A stretch of DNA of 64,000 nucleotides. Origin: Mycobacterium haemophilum DSM 44634. GTDB taxonomy: Bacteria; Actinomycetota; Actinomycetes; Mycobacteriales; Mycobacteriaceae. The notes beneath the pieces are model-generated. The model saw nothing but the letters and a program-made list of their open reading frames with translations. It did not search any database and had not been told where the DNA came from. The stretch covers positions 2,340,687-2,404,686 of the forward strand of contig NZ_CP011883.2 of assembly GCF_000340435.2 (NCBI RefSeq), written 5' to 3'. Within the stretch, counting starts at the first letter, position 1. The number at the start of each line of letters is the position of its first letter. Position numbers and translations under genes: made by a program. Shown here in pieces: positions 60,915 to 64,000 of the stretch.

Positions 60915-62678
60915 CTAATCGGTATCAAAGGCTCCGTCGCCCAGGGGATCTGGTGGTGTGGTGACGGTGAGGGCGCCGGTGTCGGGATGCACCTGGTATG
61001 CGCCGCTATCGACATCGCGGACGGCAATAAGCCCGGCCAATGTCGCGGAAATGTCGTGGCGTTGCCGACTTCCAGCGGGAACCACATCATCGGGCACAGT
61101 TACATGCAGCAGCCGGGGCGTGGTAGCCAAATCGAAGTGGAACGCTTTCGTCATGGCATAGCACGCCACCACCATGACGATCGAGAACGGCAAGGCGGTA
61201 GCAATGGCAGCGGTCCGCAATGCGGTCAGTGACCCGGCACCGCCAACCAGTAGCAATACGGCGGCAGCCGTCCCTGCCAGCATCGCCCAGTAGACCCGGG
61301 TCAGCTTGGGCGGGTCCAGCTCACCCGTTGACAAGATATCGACGACCAACGAACCAGAGTCCGACGATGTGATGAAGAAGAACACGATCACCACCACCGC
61401 AAGAACGCTGGTGATCACCCCTAAGGGCAGACCTCCGAGCAATTGGAAAAGCGATGTGTTGGCATCCACCGCTCCGTCGATGAGCATGTCGCCGTCGTTG
61501 CGTTGCCGCAACACCGCCAAGTCACCGAAGATGGTGAACCACAGCGAAGCGATCAAGGTGGGAACCAGCAGCACGGCCCCGATGAACTCCCGGATGGTCC
61601 GCCCCCGGGAAATCCGCGCGATAAACATCCCGACAAATGGCGCCCAACTGATCCACCAGCCCCAGTAGAAGATCGTCCAGTCAGCGAGCCAGCCATCGTG
61701 GGAGAACGGGGCGGTGCGCAACATGAATTGCGGCAGCGATTGGACGTAACCCCCCAGGTTCTGCACCCACGACTGCAGTAGGAACAGCGTTGGCCCAAGC
61801 AATAACACGAAGAGGGCCAGTGCCGCGGCCAGCGACATGTTGATGTTCGAGAGCCACTTCAAACCCCTGCTGACTCCACTGACTACCGACGCCGTCGTGG
61901 TGGCGGTGATGACAACGATCATGCCGACCATCCACCAGTTGTCCACCCGGATCCAGCCGAGATACTCCAAACCGGCGGCAATCTGGGTAATACCGAAGCC
62001 CAGCGATGTAGCCACACCGAATAGTGTTCCGACGATTGCGATTACGTCGACAGCGTGTCCGAGCACCCCCTCAACGCGACGCCGACCCAGAACAGGCTCC
62101 AACAACCAACGCACCGACAGGGGGCGGCCCCGCCGATAGGTCATATAGGCCATACCGAGACCAACCACCGCGTAGATTGCCCAGGCGTGCAAGCCCCAGT
62201 GGAACACTGTCAGCGCCATCGCCTGGTTGGCCGCCGCATCAGTGAGCCCGAGCACACCTCGTGCCTGCGGTGGTCGCACGTAGTGGCTGAGTGGCTCGGC
62301 CACGCCGTAGAAGACCAAACCGATACCCATACCCGCGCTGAATAGCATTGCCAGCCATGCCCAAAAGCCGAACTCGGGTAGCTCATCGTCGCGGCCGAGC
62401 CGAATGGTGCCGATCTGGGAGACACCGCAGTACAGCGCGAACACCACAAACCCTGTGGCGGCCAAGATATACCACCACCCGATACTGGCGGTGACCGCGG
62501 TGTTCAGCCGGACGAACGCGTTCGCAGTGGTGCCCGAGTAGACGACGGAAACGACGATCATCGCGATGATCACCACTGACGCAGGAATGAAGACTGCGGG
62601 CTTTACACTCCGCCAGGCATTGACAACAACATTCGGGCCGCCACGGTCTTTTCTGCGCATATCAGGCAACGCCATCAC
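60915..62678 (-). CDS. BCCT-family betaine/choline/carnitine transporter
   Basis: The 587-residue protein starts at GTG followed by ATG (MMALPDMRRKDRG). It has 12 membrane helices and the family signatures LFSAGMGIGLVFYGVAEPLS and WTIFYWGWWISWAPFVGMFI. The GMGIG motif is the usual Na-coupled, betaine-type one. The C-terminal cytoplasmic tail (about 505-587) may sense osmotic strain as in BetP. Likely imports glycine betaine or related osmolytes; M. tuberculosis Rv0917 is the relative. Confidence 0.93.
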   Translation of the reverse strand: MMALPDMRRKDRGGPNVVVNAWRSVKPAVFIPASVVIIAMIVVSVVYSGTTANAFVRLNTAVTASIGWWYILAATGFVVFALYCGVSQIGTIRLGRDDELPEFGFWAWLAMLFSAGMGIGLVFYGVAEPLSHYVRPPQARGVLGLTDAAANQAMALTVFHWGLHAWAIYAVVGLGMAYMTYRRGRPLSVRWLLEPVLGRRRVEGVLGHAVDVIAIVGTLFGVATSLGFGITQIAAGLEYLGWIRVDNWWMVGMIVVITATTTASVVSGVSRGLKWLSNINMSLAAALALFVLLLGPTLFLLQSWVQNLGGYVQSLPQFMLRTAPFSHDGWLADWTIFYWGWWISWAPFVGMFIARISRGRTIREFIGAVLLVPTLIASLWFTIFGDLAVLRQRNDGDMLIDGAVDANTSLFQLLGGLPLGVITSVLAVVVIVFFFITSSDSGSLVVDILSTGELDPPKLTRVYWAMLAGTAAAVLLLVGGAGSLTALRTAAIATALPFSIVMVVACYAMTKAFHFDLATTPRLLHVTVPDDVVPAGSRQRHDISATLAGLIAVRDVDSGAYQVHPDTGALTVTTPPDPLGDGAFDTD

Positions 62679-62858
62679 ACTTCCTCGTCACTGTGTCCAT
62701 GTCATGGACACCGCATCGCCGCTCCTGTCTAGCGTGGCACGCACCCGAACGATCCCTTGGACAACAAAAAAGACAGCACGAACTGGCTTTCCGACAAACC
62801 AAGGTTGATCTTCTCGCAGCGAAATGAGATCGCTAACAATAACCCATGCGTCAGCCGC

Positions 62859-63461
62859 CTAGGGCAGCAGCCCTGCCTGACGGTAAACGGCCGTGAGGTA
62901 GCGGTGCATCTCGACCACATCGGGCGGATCCGGTTGCAGCACACGCCACATGATCGCGCCAACCATCATGTCGATCGCCACGTCCAGATCGGCATCAGCC
63001 GAGACCGTTTCGAGCTCGCGTGCCCGCGCCAGCAGACGCGCTGCAAGCGTGCGGCGTGGCACAATGTAGTGCTTCCAATACGTAGCCATCAGCGAGGGGT
63101 GGCTGACGGCACAGCCAAGGACCCTGGCGACCAGTGCTCGAAACTCCGGCGCGGCCGCGGTCTGTGCCGCGTTTGACAGCGCCGCTTCGACCAGCTCGTA
63201 TGGCGATGCCGTATCGATCACCTCTGGCGGCGGCCACGAGACCTCATTGGCAAACAGCGTTTCGATGGCCGCTGCGATCAGCGCCTCTTTGGTCGACCAT
63301 CGGCGATAGACCGTCAGTTTGCCAACGCTGGCGCGTTTGGCGATCTGCTCGATGCTGGCCCCGTCGATACCCCGCTCAATAAACAGCTCGATGCCAGCCC
63401 GCAATATCGCGGCATCGGCAGCGGCATCGCGAGGTCGTCCGCGGCTGCGCGCTCGCGTCAT
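62859..63461 (-). CDS. TetR-family transcriptional regulator
   Basis: The 200-residue protein begins MTRARSRGRPRDAAADAAIL. The N-terminal HTH is ASIEQIAKRASVGKLTVYRR followed by WSTKEALIAAAIETLF. Its ATG overlaps the stop of the monooxygenase gene (ATGA), so it is the second gene of that operon and probably controls it. Ligand unknown. Confidence 0.92.
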   Translation of the reverse strand: MTRARSRGRPRDAAADAAILRAGIELFIERGIDGASIEQIAKRASVGKLTVYRRWSTKEALIAAAIETLFANEVSWPPPEVIDTASPYELVEAALSNAAQTAAAPEFRALVARVLGCAVSHPSLMATYWKHYIVPRRTLAARLLARARELETVSADADLDVAIDMMVGAIMWRVLQPDPPDVVEMHRYLTAVYRQAGLLP

Positions 63462-64000
63462 CGCACCCGTCCGGTGTGCATCGCGGCAGCCAGCCACCGC
63501 TCGAGACCAACCGTGTCATCGACATCGCCGCGCCATGCCAGGTGGGCGTCCGGACGGACCAGCATCGGCTGCGCACCGTGGTAGCGCAACCGATCCAGAT
63601 AGTTCCCAAGCCACGTCCGGGCAACATCGTAGCCGGCGAAGGTGACAGCGTGCTCGGGCACCAACAACGCCCACCGCCCGCCCAGCTCGGCGTGCAGTCG
63701 TGTCGGTGTGCCGTCATCGCGCACGCAGTCGAGGTCGGCGATCCGATCACCCGGACGTGGCTTACGCCCGCGGCCTCCCAACGGGCCCTTGCGGTAACTC
63801 ACCCACAGCTGCGAGGCCGTGTACGTCGCCCAGCGCTGGACTGGCGCCAAGCCCACGAGCGGCACCACGATTCGGTCCCGAACAAATCGGCCTACCGGCT
63901 TACTCGCGATGTTCATCCGCGTCACCGTGCTTGTGCCTCGCAACACCTCGGTTGCCAGCGGCCGGCGTTCAGTCTCGTACGTGTCGAGCAACGCCTCACT
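63458..64000 (-). CDS. FAD-dependent aromatic-type monooxygenase, 3' part
   Basis: The last 180 codons are present; the start is beyond the window. SEALLDTYETERRPLATEVL is the C-terminal part of the FAD/substrate domain of PheA/PobA-like hydroxylases, and RKPRPGDRIADLDCV begins the thioredoxin-like C-terminal domain. The DxxYxxERRP motif is well conserved. These enzymes hydroxylate phenolic or polyketide rings with NAD(P)H. The overlapping TetR gene probably regulates it. Confidence 0.88.
   Translation of the reverse strand, partial: SEALLDTYETERRPLATEVLRGTSTVTRMNIASKPVGRFVRDRIVVPLVGLAPVQRWATYTASQLWVSYRKGPLGGRGRKPRPGDRIADLDCVRDDGTPTRLHAELGGRWALLVPEHAVTFAGYDVARTWLGNYLDRLRYHGAQPMLVRPDAHLAWRGDVDDTVGLERWLAAAMHTGRVR

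Overview
The window is from a slow-growing Mycobacterium outside the tuberculosis complex. It is high-GC and carries PPE, PE and PE_PGRS proteins, mycothiol-dependent enzymes, FadD ligases, a cutinase-like protein and VapBC/MazEF modules. Two stretches follow M. tuberculosis gene order by my recall of those proteins; no alignment was run.

Region 1 (1-7600) matches Rv0097-Rv0092 read in reverse. It holds the start of an Rv0097-type isonitrile-forming dioxygenase (unusually AT-rich), PPE1, an Rv0093c-type zf-HC2 membrane protein (candidate anti-sigma factor) and the copper P-type ATPase CtpA. An ImmA/IrrE peptidase plus a membrane protein sit where M. tuberculosis has Rv0094c/Rv0095c. A SigC-like ECF sigma factor is divergent from ctpA. 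Chalkophore synthesis, copper transport and a SigC-type regulator are therefore physically together.

Region 2 (7700-20500) follows Rv1915/16 to Rv1932: intact isocitrate lyase 2, an SRPBCC protein, a serine beta-lactamase-fold lipoprotein, Rv1924c, fadD31, Rv1927, an Rv1928c SDR and tpx. Insertions include a maleylpyruvate-isomerase-like gene, a short-chain fatty acid transporter and gene remnants.

Region 3 (20500-39500) is a mosaic of metabolic and envelope genes. It contains a chimeric PE35/PPE68-tail protein, a cation diffusion facilitator with a candidate operator, a hydroxyacid-oxoacid transhydrogenase, an amino-acid permease with a probable ATT start, a GH16 glucanase, a cutinase-like protein, IPP isomerase, an EamA transporter divergent from a CGNR regulator, CDP-diacylglycerol pyrophosphatase, a redoxin and a secreted FKBP.

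Region 4 (39600-51700) is accessory. It opens with an operon of FAD oxidoreductase, a second-type BioB and a mycothiol-enzyme-like protein. A two-gene unit of a nucleoside-phosphorylase-fold protein with an unknown partner follows and is the best candidate for an undescribed (possibly defence) system. After it come a broken FitAB-type pair, a secreted CBM2 protein (Rv1987-like), VapBC, MazEF with a duplicated promoter and antitoxin start, a heavily decayed gene, and another VapBC bracketed by two pairs of short repeats.

Region 5 (51700-64000) carries an acyl-CoA ligase, a triple-PAS GGDEF protein, a free-standing ketosynthase, an amidohydrolase, a methyltransferase, a PE_PGRS protein with an aspartic protease domain (PecA type), a fabG3 remnant, a BCCT transporter, and a TetR regulator overlapping an FAD monooxygenase cut by the window end. 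I saw no rRNA, tRNA, CRISPR array or intact insertion sequence.
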